From contig NZ_JARUBL010000001.1 of NCBI RefSeq assembly GCF_029626155.1, positions 7,942,816-8,006,815 on the forward strand: a stretch of DNA of 64,000 nt. The letters are read 5' to 3'. A program made the translations under genes and the position numbers. This DNA is from Solwaraspora sp. WMMD1047 (lineage in GTDB: Bacteria > Actinomycetota > Actinomycetes > Mycobacteriales > Micromonosporaceae). Positions 48,470 to 57,488 of the stretch are shown in pieces; position 1 is the stretch's first letter; each line of letters opens with the position of its first letter. The notes beneath the pieces were generated by a model. It saw only the letters and a program-made list of their open reading frames with translations. It searched no databases and had not been told where the DNA came from.

Positions 48470-48485
48470 AGGCATAATTATGCCT
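48470..48485. repeat. 16-bp perfect palindrome in an AT-rich patch after ogt
   Basis: AGGCATAATTATGCCT is self-complementary. The surrounding 48440-48505 is far richer in A/T than the rest of the window and contains related GCATA/TATGC pieces, such as TAATATGCC at 48441-48449. It could be an operator, or a hairpin ending the ogt transcript. The rest of the 256-bp gap to the DUF397 relic shows nothing else. Confidence 0.55.
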
Positions 48486-48671
48486 GAGAGTCATATCGCT
48501 CAACGTGACCCTTTGACCCACCCCATAGCTCTCGGTGATCAGGGGCGGGTTCAGCCAGGGGTCGCAGCGCAGCTCAACCGCTGTCCTTGCCGCCGGGGAC
48601 CCGAGGTCCCCCGTGATCGCGAAGGATTCGGTGAGTTGGAGGACACCAGATCCTCGTGATCATGGGTGCGT

Positions 48672-48906
48672 TCAGGTCGGGCGCATCGCGCCTTCGTTGA
48701 TGGCGGTGAGGAAGTTGGTCCAGCCGGTGGTGCCGTAGACGAGGACGGGTCCGCCGCGGTCCTTGCTGTCCCGGACGGCGACCCGGCAACTCCCGTCCCA
48801 GCACCGGCCCCGCCTCGAGACAGTTGCCGCTGCCGCTTCCGCTGCGGGTGCTGACGTGCCAGGCCACCTCGGTGGCTGCGGTCGCGGGCTGGGCTTCCGC
48901 CGTCAT
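48672..48906 (-). pseudogene. DUF397 protein gene with a one-base frameshift
   Basis: The 5' part reads TEVAWHVSTRSGSGSGNCLE in one frame, and the 3' part reads DGSCRVAVRDSKDRGGPVLV and GWTNFLTAINEGAMRPT in another; together they make a normal ~78-residue DUF397 protein. The switch lies in the GGG run at about 48801-48803, where one extra base has been gained. DUF397 proteins accompany regulators of morphology and secondary metabolism in actinomycetes. It may be an inactivated gene or a sequencing error. It follows the GntR gene by 21 bp. Confidence 0.75.
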
Positions 48907-48927
48907 GTCGCTGACTCCAACCGTCCG

Positions 48928-49155
48928 TCAGGTGCCGTCTTTGCCTTTGACGAAGCTGCCCTTGCCCTGGTGGGTCTCGATCCAGCCCCGTTCGTCGAGA
49001 ATCCGCAGCGCGTACCGGATCGGCCAAGCGCTCGACTCGTACCGCTCACGCAGTTCGGCGATGGACGGGAGCTTGTCTCCTGGTTTGAGCGTTCCCGCCT
49101 CTATCGCGGCGACAACGTCGGCAATGACCTGCTCATAAACAGGGGTGCGGGGCAT
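48928..49155 (-). CDS. Small GntR-type winged-helix regulator
   Basis: A 75-residue protein consisting only of the GntR winged-helix domain (YEQVIADVVAAIEAGTLKPG, KLPSIAELRERYESS, ALRILDERGWIETHQGKGSF). No effector-binding domain is present, so it is a minimal regulator, as often found paired with DUF397 genes. GAGGG is 8 bases before the ATG. It is divergent from the small-protein pair to the right. Confidence 0.85.
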   Translation of the reverse strand: MPRTPVYEQVIADVVAAIEAGTLKPGDKLPSIAELRERYESSAWPIRYALRILDERGWIETHQGKGSFVKGKDGT

Positions 49156-49218
49156 GGCGGAACCCTCTCGTCAGCCCTTGAATCGTGCCACTACGAGACC
49201 GGATCCGTGCAGACAGTG

Positions 49219-49247
49219 TTGACTGTGACTGCATAGCCTTCTAAGTT
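49219..49247 (+). promoter_or_regulatory. Strong vegetative promoter of the small-protein pair
   Basis: TTGACT (49219-49224) and TAAGTT (49242-49247) are exactly 17 bp apart, one of the best matches to consensus in the window. It lies between the GntR gene and the two small genes at 49488 and 49801, giving a leader of about 230 nt with no convincing gene. Confidence 0.7.
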
Positions 49248-49487
49248 GAGCTCGTGCCCTCTCGTCAGCAACGGACGGGCACTCCCACCGGGCTACGAAG
49301 AGAAGGAGAGTTGAGACCGGGGTGGGTTCGGTTTGGCGGCCAGCCCACCCCGGTCCGGGTAACGAGACGATTGGAGCGACCGCGATGGCGGTGCCCGCCT
49401 GCCCCGGCGCGGCGGCTCCAGGCATCCGGCGGTGCGCTGACCCGACAGCGGGTAGTCGCGCGCCCGCCCCGGTCAGAAGGGGTAACC

Positions 49488-49817
49488 GTGGCCGTCCAGC
49501 CAGTCCGAGTACAGGTCGGGACCTATCAGTACCGACGACGGAATCAGCAGGTTCGCTACTACCCAACCGAAGCCATTTCGGCGGTTGCAACCGACGTGGC
49601 AGTGGCGAGGGCGACGTTGGCGCTGCACGTGCCCGACCGGGAGACCGGGCTGTGTGTTGCCTGCCTGGCCGCCGGGCCGTGCGAGCCGGCTAACGACGCC
49701 GTCAACCTACTGGTCGGGCTGGGTCTGCCGGTCTGCCCGCCGGTCACCCGCCGGATGAGCTGGCGGAACTGGTGGCATCGGGTGCGGCGGAGGTTCGCCG
49801 GTGGGCCTCAGCTTTGA
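49488..49817 (+). CDS. Small Cys-containing hypothetical protein
   Basis: A 109-residue protein (VAVQPVRVQVGTYQYRRRNQ start). A conserved-looking block HVPDRETGLCVACLAAGPCE has three cysteines, suggesting metal binding, and the end WRNWWHRVRRRF is basic and aromatic. GTG start follows AAGGGG. The frame stays open upstream to 49254 but loses protein-like character. It overlaps the next gene by 17 bp. Proteins of this kind recur beside DUF397/HTH genes in Micromonosporaceae, as far as I can recall; function unknown. Confidence 0.6.
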   Translation: MAVQPVRVQVGTYQYRRRNQQVRYYPTEAISAVATDVAVARATLALHVPDRETGLCVACLAAGPCEPANDAVNLLVGLGLPVCPPVTRRMSWRNWWHRVRRRFAGGPQL

Positions 49818-50073
49818 TCCGGCGGATCCGCCAGCGCAGCCACCGCCGGAGTGCGTCATCCCGACTCTCTGGCGCCTGGCCTACGCCGTGCATGAGCGGC
49901 ATCGGACGGACGCCGCTGGTCGGTGCTCCTGTGGAGCCGGAACGCACTGCTCGGGCCGGATAGACGCCACCAGGGGATTCCTCGAATCGTGCGCGCTGGG
50001 ACGGCGGACAACTCGGACGGACCTGCTCGACACGTTGCGCTCCATCGCCCTGCTCGTGCTCGGTGACACCTGA
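49801..50073 (+). CDS. Small hypothetical protein with CxCxxxxxC motif
   Basis: A 90-residue protein starting with GTG at 49801 (VGLSFDPADPPAQPP). It contains IPTLWRLAYAVHERHRTDAA and RCSCGAGTHCSGR, where the three cysteines and histidines could bind a metal. It begins inside the preceding gene, so the pair is translationally coupled. Unknown function. Confidence 0.6.
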   Translation: MGLSFDPADPPAQPPPECVIPTLWRLAYAVHERHRTDAAGRCSCGAGTHCSGRIDATRGFLESCALGRRTTRTDLLDTLRSIALLVLGDT

Positions 50074-50150
50074 GCAGTGGGTGCGGCTGTCCGCGTACCC
50101 GATGGTTGGGATGGACCGGCGGCGGCGCGGGCGGCCGGGGGCGGACGGTG

Positions 50151-50182
50151 AGGGGGCCGGGCCGTTGCCGGCCCGGCCCCCT
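50151..50182. terminator. Bidirectional terminator between the 49801 gene and ino1
   Basis: AGGGGGCCGGGCCG (50151-50164) pairs perfectly with 50169-50182 around a TTGC loop, a 14-bp GC-only stem. It lies between two convergent stops (50073 and 50195) and should stop transcription from both sides. Confidence 0.8.
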
Positions 50183-50194
50183 CGGTGGTTCAGC

Positions 50195-51274
50195 TCAGCG
50201 CTCGGTCTTGCCGGCGATGAAGTCCTCGACGGCCTGGTGGGCGTCGTGGTCGGCGTACTGCTCGGGCGGGCTCTTCATGAAGTAGGACGAGGCGGAGAGG
50301 ATCGGTCCGCCGATGCCGCGGTCCAGGGCGATCTTCGCGGCCCGGACGGCGTCGATGATGACGCCGGCCGAGTTCGGCGAGTCCCAGACTTCCAGCTTCA
50401 GCTCCGCGTTGAGCGGGGCGTCGCCGAACGAGCGGCCCTCCAGCCGGATGTACGCCCACTTGCGGTCGTCCAGCCACGGCACGTGGTCGGACGGGCCGAT
50501 GTGCACGTCGCCCTTGGTCATCTCATGCGGGATCTGCGAGGTGACCGACTGGGTCTTCGAGATCTTCTTCGAGACCAGCCGCTTGCGCTCCAGCATGTTC
50601 ATGAAGTCCATGTTGCCGCCGAAGTTGAGCTGGTACGTGCGGAGCAGCTCGACACCGCGGTCCTCGAAGAGCTTCGCCAGCGCCCGGTGCACGATCGTCG
50701 CGCCGACCTGGCTCTTGATGTCGTCGCCGACGATCGGCAGGCCGGCGTCGGTGAACTTCTGCGCCCACTCCGGGTCGGAGGCGATGAAGACCGGCAGGGC
50801 GTTCACGAACGCGCAGCCGGCGTCGATCGCGGCCTGGGCGTAGAACTTGTCGGCCTGCTCGGAACCGACCGGCAGGTAGGAGACGACGACGTCGACCCGG
50901 GCGTCGCGCAGCGCCTGCACGACGTCGGCCGGCTCGCGGTCGGACTCCTCGACGATCTCGCGGTAGTACTGACCCAGACCGTCCATTGTCGGGCCGCGCT
51001 GCACCAGGACGCCGGTCGGCGGCACGTCACAGAGCTTGATGGTGTTGTTCTCGCTGGCGACGATCGCCTCCGCGAGGTCCATGCCCACCTTCTTGGCGTC
51101 CACGTCGAACGCGGCTACGAACTCCACGTCGGAGACGTGGTAGTCGCCGAAGGTAACGTGCATGAGACCCGGGACGCGGTCGTTGGGGTCGGCATTGCGG
51201 TAGTACTCCACGCCCTGTACGAGGGACGAGGCGCAGTTACCCACACCGACGATGGCGACGCGGACGGAGCCCAT
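50195..51274 (-). CDS. ino1: Inositol-3-phosphate synthase
   Basis: A 359-residue NAD-dependent enzyme turning glucose 6-phosphate into 1L-myo-inositol 1-phosphate, the entry to mycothiol and phosphatidylinositol lipids in actinomycetes. Key segments: [20 protein letters not shown] (dinucleotide site), [33 protein letters not shown] and [13 protein letters not shown]. The ATG at 51274 has AAGGAGG 8 bases upstream. The PadR gene and this gene are next to each other as in M. tuberculosis (Rv0046c-Rv0047c). Confidence 0.95.
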   Translation of the reverse strand: MGSVRVAIVGVGNCASSLVQGVEYYRNADPNDRVPGLMHVTFGDYHVSDVEFVAAFDVDAKKVGMDLAEAIVASENNTIKLCDVPPTGVLVQRGPTMDGLGQYYREIVEESDREPADVVQALRDARVDVVVSYLPVGSEQADKFYAQAAIDAGCAFVNALPVFIASDPEWAQKFTDAGLPIVGDDIKSQVGATIVHRALAKLFEDRGVELLRTYQLNFGGNMDFMNMLERKRLVSKKISKTQSVTSQIPHEMTKGDVHIGPSDHVPWLDDRKWAYIRLEGRSFGDAPLNAELKLEVWDSPNSAGVIIDAVRAAKIALDRGIGGPILSASSYFMKSPPEQYADHDAHQAVEDFIAGKTER

Positions 51275-51362
51275 CGCGTTTGCCTCCTTCTCATTCATCA
51301 CGGCCGCTCCGGTCTCGTTCCTGGACTGCCCAGGCGGAGGCGGGCTGTTCACTGGTTGGTGG

Positions 51363-51971
51363 TCAGCCGGTGGTGTCCGGCGGACCGATTTCCTCACCGG
51401 TCTGCGGTGGTCGGCTCTGCGGTGGTAGGCCGGAGCGCTCGTTGGCGATCAGCTCCTCCAGCCAGCGGACCTCCCGCTCGCAGGCGTCCAGCCCGTGCCG
51501 CTGCAACTCCAGCGTGTAGGCGTCGAGCCGCTCGGCGGCCCGGCCCAGGACGTCCCGCAGGCCCTCCCGACGTTCCTCGATCTTGCGGCGTCGACCTTCC
51601 AGAATCCGTAGCCGGGTGGCCTGGTCGGTGCGGGCGAAGAACGCGAAGTGGACGCCGAACCCGGTGTCCTCGTACGTCTCCGGCCCGGTCTGGGCGATCA
51701 ACTCGGCGAATCGTTCCTTGCCCTCAGCGGTGATCTTGTAGACCACCCGGCCCCGGCGGCTGGTGAGAGCCGGGATCTCCTCGGCGGTGGCGGGGGTCTC
51801 CGCCGCCTCGGTGATCCAGCCGGCGGCCTGCAGCCGGCGCAGCGTCGGGTAGAGCGAGCCGTAGCTGATCGCCGCGCGGATGGCGCCGAGCTTGGCGGCG
51901 AGCTCCTTGCGCAGCTCGTAGCCGTGCATCGCCGACTCCTGCAGGAGTCCGAGAATGGCGAGCTCAAGCAA
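51363..51971 (-). CDS. PadR-family regulator next to ino1
   Basis: A 202-residue protein ([39 protein letters not shown] winged helix; C-terminal coiled helix [20 protein letters not shown]). The TTG start at 51971 follows GAGGAGGGG. It is divergent from the DUF5318 gene with a perfect 23-bp palindrome between them, and 88 bp upstream of ino1, which it may control. Homologues occur at the same place in mycobacteria. Confidence 0.9.
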   Translation of the reverse strand: MLELAILGLLQESAMHGYELRKELAAKLGAIRAAISYGSLYPTLRRLQAAGWITEAAETPATAEEIPALTSRRGRVVYKITAEGKERFAELIAQTGPETYEDTGFGVHFAFFARTDQATRLRILEGRRRKIEERREGLRDVLGRAAERLDAYTLELQRHGLDACEREVRWLEELIANERSGLPPQSRPPQTGEEIGPPDTTG

Positions 51972-52003
51972 CGTGTGCTCCCCTCCTCGTGGCGTCGCGG
52001 TGG

Positions 52004-52026
52004 CGATGTATCGGGCCGATACATCG
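52004..52026. promoter_or_regulatory. Perfect 23-bp PadR-type operator
   Basis: CGATGTATCGG (52004-52014), a central G, and CCGATACATCG (52016-52026) form an 11-bp perfect inverted repeat with ATGT/ACAT ends, the general form of PadR operators. It is 33 bp upstream of the padR start and 109 bp before the DUF5318 gene. Confidence 0.8.
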
Positions 52027-52134
52027 AACCGTAGTGCCCGGAACGAGATAGGGCAAACCCATGTTTCGCAGTCAGAAGATTACTTACCGTTACGGTGGTC
52101 GCCGTACCGGGCAGAGCCGAGTACCCTTCTGCCC

Positions 52135-52602
52135 ATGCGTACGCAGCGCCAGGTCGTCGACTACTCGCTACAGAAGCGAGCGGTGCTGCGTGAGGTTTTT
52201 TCGGGCCGGGTCGGCGCCTACGAGGTCTGCGATGCCTCGCCGTACCTGAAGAACGCCGCCCGGTTCCACGGGGAACCGACGGACGAGCGGTGTCCGATCT
52301 GTCGCCAGGAGAACCTGACCCTGGTTCACTACATCTATGGCGACGAGCTCAAGCAGTCTGCCGGTCAGGCCCGCACGCTGGCGGAATTGCCGGTGCTGGC
52401 CATGACGCTGCGTGAGTTCCAGGTCTACGTGGTGGAGGTGTGTCGCGGGTGTGACTGGAACCATCTCGTTGAGCAGTTTCTGCTCGGTCGGGACGGTCTG
52501 TCCGGTGGCGCAGGCGAGTCCCATGGCGACGAGATCGTCGCCGCCGCGGCGATGGCGCCCGGTGCGTCGTCCCCCAGGCGAAGGCGTGAGGCTCAACGGT
52601 GA
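52135..52602 (+). CDS. DUF5318 family protein
   Basis: A 155-residue protein starting MRTQRQVVDYSLQKRAVLRE, with a probable zinc ribbon ERCPICRQENL ... VCRGCDWNHL (two Cys-x2-Cys pairs). Homologues sit upstream of ponA in mycobacteria (Rv0049). TACCCT at 52122-52127 is 7 bases before the ATG, giving a near-leaderless transcript. Function unknown. Confidence 0.85.
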   Translation: MRTQRQVVDYSLQKRAVLREVFSGRVGAYEVCDASPYLKNAARFHGEPTDERCPICRQENLTLVHYIYGDELKQSAGQARTLAELPVLAMTLREFQVYVVEVCRGCDWNHLVEQFLLGRDGLSGGAGESHGDEIVAAAAMAPGASSPRRRREAQR

Positions 52603-52663
52603 CCCCTACTCGCTCCCTAGGTAGCAGCATCACCCGTGGCGGGCGGGGCGAGTGGCACACTGC

Positions 52664-52683
52664 TAACCGGATAAGTCCGGTTA
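52664..52683 (+). terminator. Hairpin between the DUF5318 gene and ponA
   Basis: TAACCGGA (52664-52671) pairs with TCCGGTTA (52676-52683) around TAAG, followed by TTTCC. It may end the DUF5318 transcript before ponA. Confidence 0.6.
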
Positions 52684-52799
52684 TTTCCGATACGTCATTG
52701 GAGGGCCGGTATCCCCGGTCCTCCAGTCGGCGTGCTCCAGCTCACGGCAAACCGGTGGTCGCGCAGGCGCGCACCACCGCAACCGGCAGGGTGTGACAG

Positions 52800-55790
52800 A
52801 TGAACTCGTACGGCGACCCCACAGCTCCGCGTGGGCGGGCGCAGATCCCCGGTGCCGGCGGCGACGCCGGCCCCGACGAGGACTGGCCGGCCAACGGCCG
52901 GACGGCGCCACCGCCCAGGTCGGCCGCCAGCGGCCGGGCATCCAGTGGTCGGGCCTCCGTCGGCAGCGCGTCAGTAGGTAGTGCGTCCGTCGGTAGTGCT
53001 TCGGTCGGCGGCCCGCCCGGTGGTCCGCCGCCGGCCAGCCGCGCCACCTGGAGCCCGCCACCCGGCAGCCCCGCGCCGGCCGGAGCGGCGTCCGCCGGCC
53101 GGGCCCGGGTGGGCCGGGCCACGGTGCCGGGCGCGCCCGGCGTCGACGACGAACTCGACAGCGGCTACCAGGGCGGCCGGCGCCGAGCCGGCGGGTACGG
53201 CGACCGGCCGGCCCGCCCCGGCGACGGCGACCGGCCGGCCGGGCGGGCGGTCGTGGGTGCCGCCGCGGTCGGTGCCGCCAGCGTCGCGCCGCCCGGCGCG
53301 CGTCCCGCCGGCCGGGCCATGGTCCGACCGGTCTCGCCGGCCGGACCGGACGACCCCTGGGGTCCACCCGGCGCCGGGCCGGGCGGACCGGACGGGCCGG
53401 ACGGCCCCGGTGGGCCGGGCGGTCCGGGCGGGCGCAGTCGGCGGGCCGCCAAGGGCGGCGACCCGGAGGCGCTGCGCCGGGCGAAGAAGCGCAAGCGGGC
53501 CAACATCCTGATCGCCTCGTTCGCCGTCATGATCATGCTGGCCGGCATCGGTGTGGTCGGCTTCACCTGGTTCTACGACGAGGTCAAGGCACCCACCGAG
53601 TTCGGCGAACCGGAGACGACGAGCATCACCTTCTCCGACGGCAGCCAGCTCGCCAAGCTCGGCGACCAGAACCGCACCATCGTGCCGAACGACCAGATCT
53701 CGCCGGTGGTCAAGCGCGCCGTGATGGCCGCCGAGGACAAGAACTTCGAGAAGCACAGCGGCATCGACGCCAAGGGCATCGCCCGCGCCGCCTGGAACAA
53801 CTTCTCCGGCGGTACGACCCAGGGCGCCTCCACCATCACCCAGCAGTACGCCCGGCACGTCGCCGACCTGACCGGCATCAACTACGCCCGCAAGATCCGG
53901 GAGGCGGTGCTCGCCTCCAAGTTGGAGCAGGATCTGGAGAAGGACGAGATCCTCGGCTACTACCTCAACGCGATCTACTTCGGCCGCGGCGCGTACGGCA
54001 TCGAGGCGGCGGCGCAGACCTATCTCGGCAAGTCGGTCCTGGTGCCGCCGGGCGAGAAGAACGCGATCACGCCCGCCGAGGCCGCCGTGCTCGCCTCGGT
54101 GATCAAGCAGCCGGAGCCGGACCCGATCACCGGGCACAAGGGCTACGACCCCCAGATCAACCGGCCCGAGGCGGAGATCCGGTGGACGTACACCATGAAC
54201 AACATGGCCGAGATGGGGTGGATCACCGCCGAGGAGCGGGCCGCCGCCGTCTACCCGGAGAAGATCAAGACCTGGGACCCGAAGAAGAACTGCGCGGTGG
54301 ACTGCGGCGTCAACAAGCCGACCGGGAACGTCATCAACTACGTCCGTAAAGAGCTGGAACAGATGGGGCTCGCGGACGAGTGGAAGAAGGGCGGCTACCG
54401 GATCAAGACCACCATCGACAAGCGGGCCCAGGCGGCGGCCGAGGGCGCGGCCCGGCGGGCCGCCAAGTCCTCGCCGATGAACAAGCTGCCGCGGGAGTAC
54501 ATGGCCGCGCTGGTGGCGGTGAACCCGACGAACGGTCACGTGCTCGCCTACTACGGCGGCGAGAACGGCACCGGCACCGACTACGCCGGCTACAACATCG
54601 AGACCGACGGCCGGATCACCGGCGGTCACCCACCCGGTTCGACGTTCAAGGTCTACACCCTCGCCGCCGCCATGCGGGCCGGCATCTCGATGGACAGCCG
54701 CTGGGACGCCACCCTCGACGAGGACAAGGAACGCGACCGGGACATCTCCAACGCCGGCCGGGAGGGCAACTCCATCCAGTGCCCCAACAACGGCAAGTAC
54801 TGCACGCTGTCGACCTCGACGATCCAGTCGTACAACGTGCCGTTCTACTGGATCACCAAGGAGATCGGCCCGGACAAGGTGGTCGAGGCCGCCCGGGACG
54901 CCGGCATCCGGACCATGTGGACCGACAAGGACGAGGCGGTCGACCTGACCCAGGTCGAGCCGTCCGAGGTGGCGCCCCTGAAGTTCGACCTCGAGGTCGG
55001 CTTCGGGCAGTACAAGGTCACCGTGCTGGACCACGCGGCCGGCATGGCCACCCTCGCCAACCGGGGCAAGCGGTACGACCCGCACTTCATCGCCTCGGTC
55101 GAGAAGCGCAACCCGACCACCGGCAAGTACGAGGAGATCGACGGCGAGCAGCTCAAGGTCAAGGAGGTCTTCGAGCCGCAGCGCACCGACGACATCCTCG
55201 ACACGCTCAAGGAGATCCCAAGTAACAGCGGGAACAGTCTGGCCGGTGGCCGGCCGTCGGTCGGCAAGACCGGTACCTGGGAACTCGGTGACGGGACCAA
55301 CAACAACGGCGACGCCTGGATGATCGGGGCGTCCAAACAGATCGCGGCGGCGGTCTGGGTGGGCAGAGCCGGCAACCGCGGACCGATCAAGGACGCGGAC
55401 GGCACCTCGATGAACGGCGGCGACACCCCCGCCGACATCTGGGAACAGTTCATGGAGAAGGCGCACGAGGCGATGAAGCTGCCGCAGGAGCGCTTCGAGG
55501 ACGCCAAGGGCACCGGCGACCCGAACCACCCGGCCGCCAACGGCGTGTCACCGGCTCCACCGGTCGCCCCACCATCGAACAACGACGACTGTGACAATCC
55601 GCTCGGCCTGTTCTGCCCGCAGCGGCCCGACAACCCGGGCGGCCAGGACCCGAACAACCCGAACAACCCCGGCGGCCCGGGCGGGCCGGGTGGTCCGGAC
55701 GGTCCGGGCGGGGACGACGGTGACGGGCAGGAGAACGGCGGCGCCGGTGGCGGGCTGCTACCCAGCCCGACGGTGCGAACCCGGGAGTGA
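52800..55790 (+). CDS. ponA: Bifunctional penicillin-binding protein 1 (class A)
   Basis: A 996-residue cell-wall synthase that polymerises and crosslinks peptidoglycan. Residues 1 to ~230 are a cytoplasmic Ala/Gly/Pro/Arg-rich tail including repeats of GSASV. One helix (ILIASFAVMIMLAGIGVVGF, ~240-260) is followed by glycosyltransferase 51 with AAEDKNFEKHSGID (Glu312) and GGTTQGASTITQQYARH. The transpeptidase has HPPGSTFKVYT with Ser614 and Lys617, the SxN motif SYN and GKTGTWE (Lys823). A C-terminal tail of ~110 residues is Pro/Gly/Asn-rich. ATG start. It is followed by a GT87-type gene as in mycobacteria. Confidence 0.95.
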   Translation: MNSYGDPTAPRGRAQIPGAGGDAGPDEDWPANGRTAPPPRSAASGRASSGRASVGSASVGSASVGSASVGGPPGGPPPASRATWSPPPGSPAPAGAASAGRARVGRATVPGAPGVDDELDSGYQGGRRRAGGYGDRPARPGDGDRPAGRAVVGAAAVGAASVAPPGARPAGRAMVRPVSPAGPDDPWGPPGAGPGGPDGPDGPGGPGGPGGRSRRAAKGGDPEALRRAKKRKRANILIASFAVMIMLAGIGVVGFTWFYDEVKAPTEFGEPETTSITFSDGSQLAKLGDQNRTIVPNDQISPVVKRAVMAAEDKNFEKHSGIDAKGIARAAWNNFSGGTTQGASTITQQYARHVADLTGINYARKIREAVLASKLEQDLEKDEILGYYLNAIYFGRGAYGIEAAAQTYLGKSVLVPPGEKNAITPAEAAVLASVIKQPEPDPITGHKGYDPQINRPEAEIRWTYTMNNMAEMGWITAEERAAAVYPEKIKTWDPKKNCAVDCGVNKPTGNVINYVRKELEQMGLADEWKKGGYRIKTTIDKRAQAAAEGAARRAAKSSPMNKLPREYMAALVAVNPTNGHVLAYYGGENGTGTDYAGYNIETDGRITGGHPPGSTFKVYTLAAAMRAGISMDSRWDATLDEDKERDRDISNAGREGNSIQCPNNGKYCTLSTSTIQSYNVPFYWITKEIGPDKVVEAARDAGIRTMWTDKDEAVDLTQVEPSEVAPLKFDLEVGFGQYKVTVLDHAAGMATLANRGKRYDPHFIASVEKRNPTTGKYEEIDGEQLKVKEVFEPQRTDDILDTLKEIPSNSGNSLAGGRPSVGKTGTWELGDGTNNNGDAWMIGASKQIAAAVWVGRAGNRGPIKDADGTSMNGGDTPADIWEQFMEKAHEAMKLPQERFEDAKGTGDPNHPAANGVSPAPPVAPPSNNDDCDNPLGLFCPQRPDNPGGQDPNNPNNPGGPGGPGGPDGPGGDDGDGQENGGAGGGLLPSPTVRTRE

Positions 55791-55810
55791 CGGTGCGAAC
55801 CCGGGAGTGA
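55771..55810. repeat. 20-bp tandem duplication at the ponA 3' end
   Basis: CGGTGCGAACCCGGGAGTGA occurs at 55771-55790 and again at 55791-55810. The first copy contains the ponA stop codon, so the copy changes nothing in the protein. A recent slippage event is likely. Confidence 0.9.
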
Positions 55811-55889
55811 CGGGCGTCGGCGGTCGGTAAATCCCACCACGCCGAGCCCGTCCTCCCGGGGACGCCTCCGATGCGGCAGGATGCCTGTC

Positions 55890-57488
55890 ATGAGCACGAA
55901 CACGACGGCAGGCATCGATGGATCGCGACCCGATGACGATGCGCACGAGGGCACCGGCATCGATCACCCTTCCCGGTCCGACGGGTTCGTCCGCGGGCTG
56001 AGCGAGGTGATCGGCGGGCCGCTCGGTGAACACGCCGTCGGCTTCGACCGGCCGGCGAACCGTTGGGTCGGCCGGTTCTGGACCGCCACCCGGATCGTGC
56101 TCGCGCTCACCTGCCTCACCCTGGCGCTGCACTGGCTGCAGAAGTCGCCCTGCCAGGACGGTGCCTGGCAGAACAACGTGCAGTACACCCGGTTCTGCTA
56201 CACCGACGTGCTCGCGCTCTACTTCGCCGAAGGGCTCAACGAGGGCAAGGTGCCCTACAAGGATCACCCGGTGGAGTACCCGGTGCTGACCGGCTACTTC
56301 ATGGGCGCGCTCGGCCTGCCGGTGCACAGCTTCGGCGAGACCCGGCCCGAGGTCAACCAGGCGATGTGGTTCTACAACCTCAACGCCCTGGTGCTCGGGG
56401 CGCTCGCGGTGGCCACCGTGGCGACCATCCTCTCGCTGCGCCGCCGCCGGCCCTGGGACGCCGCCCTCTTCGCGCTCTCCCCCGCCCTGCTGGTCACCGC
56501 GACCGTCAACTGGGACCTGCTCGCCATCGGGCTGGCCGCGTTCGGGTTCTACGCCTGGGCCAAACGCCGGCCGGCCGCCGCCGGTATCCTGCTCGGCCTG
56601 GGCGGCGCGGCCAAGATGTGGCCGCTGTTCATCCTCGGGCCGATCCTGGTCCTGGCGTTGCGGTCCAACCGGCTGAAACAGGCGTTCATCGCGATCGGCA
56701 CCGCGATCGTCTCCGTGGTGGCGGTGAACCTGCCGGTGGCGATCCCGTACCGGGAGAACTGGGACCGGTTCTTCGAGCTGAACACCGAGCGGGGCGTGGA
56801 CTGGGGCACCCTCTGGTACATCGGGCGCTACCTGGACTCGAAGTGGAACACCGGCGCCCCGGGGGACCAGGGTCCCTTCCAGTGGCTCAGCAACAACATC
56901 CACACCCTCAACTACCTGTCGTACGCGCTGTTCTTCGTCGCCTGCCTGGCGATCGCCGGACTCGCCCTGCGGGCCGAACGCCGTCCCCGGCTGGCGCAGC
57001 TCGCGTTCCTGGTGGTGGCCGCCTTCCTGATCTTCAGCAAGGTCTGGTCGCAGCAGTTCGTGCTCTGGCTGCTGCCGCTGCTGGTGCTGGCCCGGCCGCG
57101 CTGGGGCGCCTTCCTGGCCTGGCAGTTCGCCGAGATAGGCTACTTCCTCGCGTTCTACGGCGAGCTGCTCGGGGCGGGCGGCAACCAGGTCATCCCGGAA
57201 GGGGTCTTCGTGCTCGCCGCGACCCTCCGGCTGACCACGGTGGCGGTGCTCTGCGGCCTGGTCGTCCGCGACATCCTGCACCCGGAGCTGGACCCGGTGC
57301 GCGCCACCTACCGCGACGACCCGGACGGCGGCGTCTTCGACGGTGCGCCGGACGCGCCGTGGTTCGTCCGCTGGCGACGCGGCGGCGGCGAGGACCGGTC
57401 GACCGACGGGGAGCCGGTGGCCGTCGGTGTCTCGCCGTCGCCGTCGGATCCGTCGTCCCCGCCGGCCGGTGCCCCGGCGGCCGGCTGA
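55890..57488 (+). CDS. GT87-like polyprenol-dependent glycosyltransferase (membrane)
   Basis: A 532-residue protein with about 10 membrane helices. After ~60 cytoplasmic residues come RFWTATRIVLALTCLTLALH and a first outer loop with the acidic motif YKDHPVEYPVLTGYFMG, the probable catalytic Asp/Glu region of GT87 mannosyltransferases. Further helices end near residue 480; the tail is hydrophilic. The homologue after ponA in mycobacteria (Rv0051) is of this type. ATG at 55890 is preferred; one at 55881 is also possible. It is convergent with the gene at 57489, with no spacer. Confidence 0.82.
   Translation: MSTNTTAGIDGSRPDDDAHEGTGIDHPSRSDGFVRGLSEVIGGPLGEHAVGFDRPANRWVGRFWTATRIVLALTCLTLALHWLQKSPCQDGAWQNNVQYTRFCYTDVLALYFAEGLNEGKVPYKDHPVEYPVLTGYFMGALGLPVHSFGETRPEVNQAMWFYNLNALVLGALAVATVATILSLRRRRPWDAALFALSPALLVTATVNWDLLAIGLAAFGFYAWAKRRPAAAGILLGLGGAAKMWPLFILGPILVLALRSNRLKQAFIAIGTAIVSVVAVNLPVAIPYRENWDRFFELNTERGVDWGTLWYIGRYLDSKWNTGAPGDQGPFQWLSNNIHTLNYLSYALFFVACLAIAGLALRAERRPRLAQLAFLVVAAFLIFSKVWSQQFVLWLLPLLVLARPRWGAFLAWQFAEIGYFLAFYGELLGAGGNQVIPEGVFVLAATLRLTTVAVLCGLVVRDILHPELDPVRATYRDDPDGGVFDGAPDAPWFVRWRRGGGEDRSTDGEPVAVGVSPSPSDPSSPPAGAPAAG

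Noticed and set aside
49254..49487. Extended N-terminus for the 49488 protein
   Set aside because: The added residues are Arg/Pro-rich with shadow-frame character and no start signal; AAGGGG before GTG 49488 fits better.
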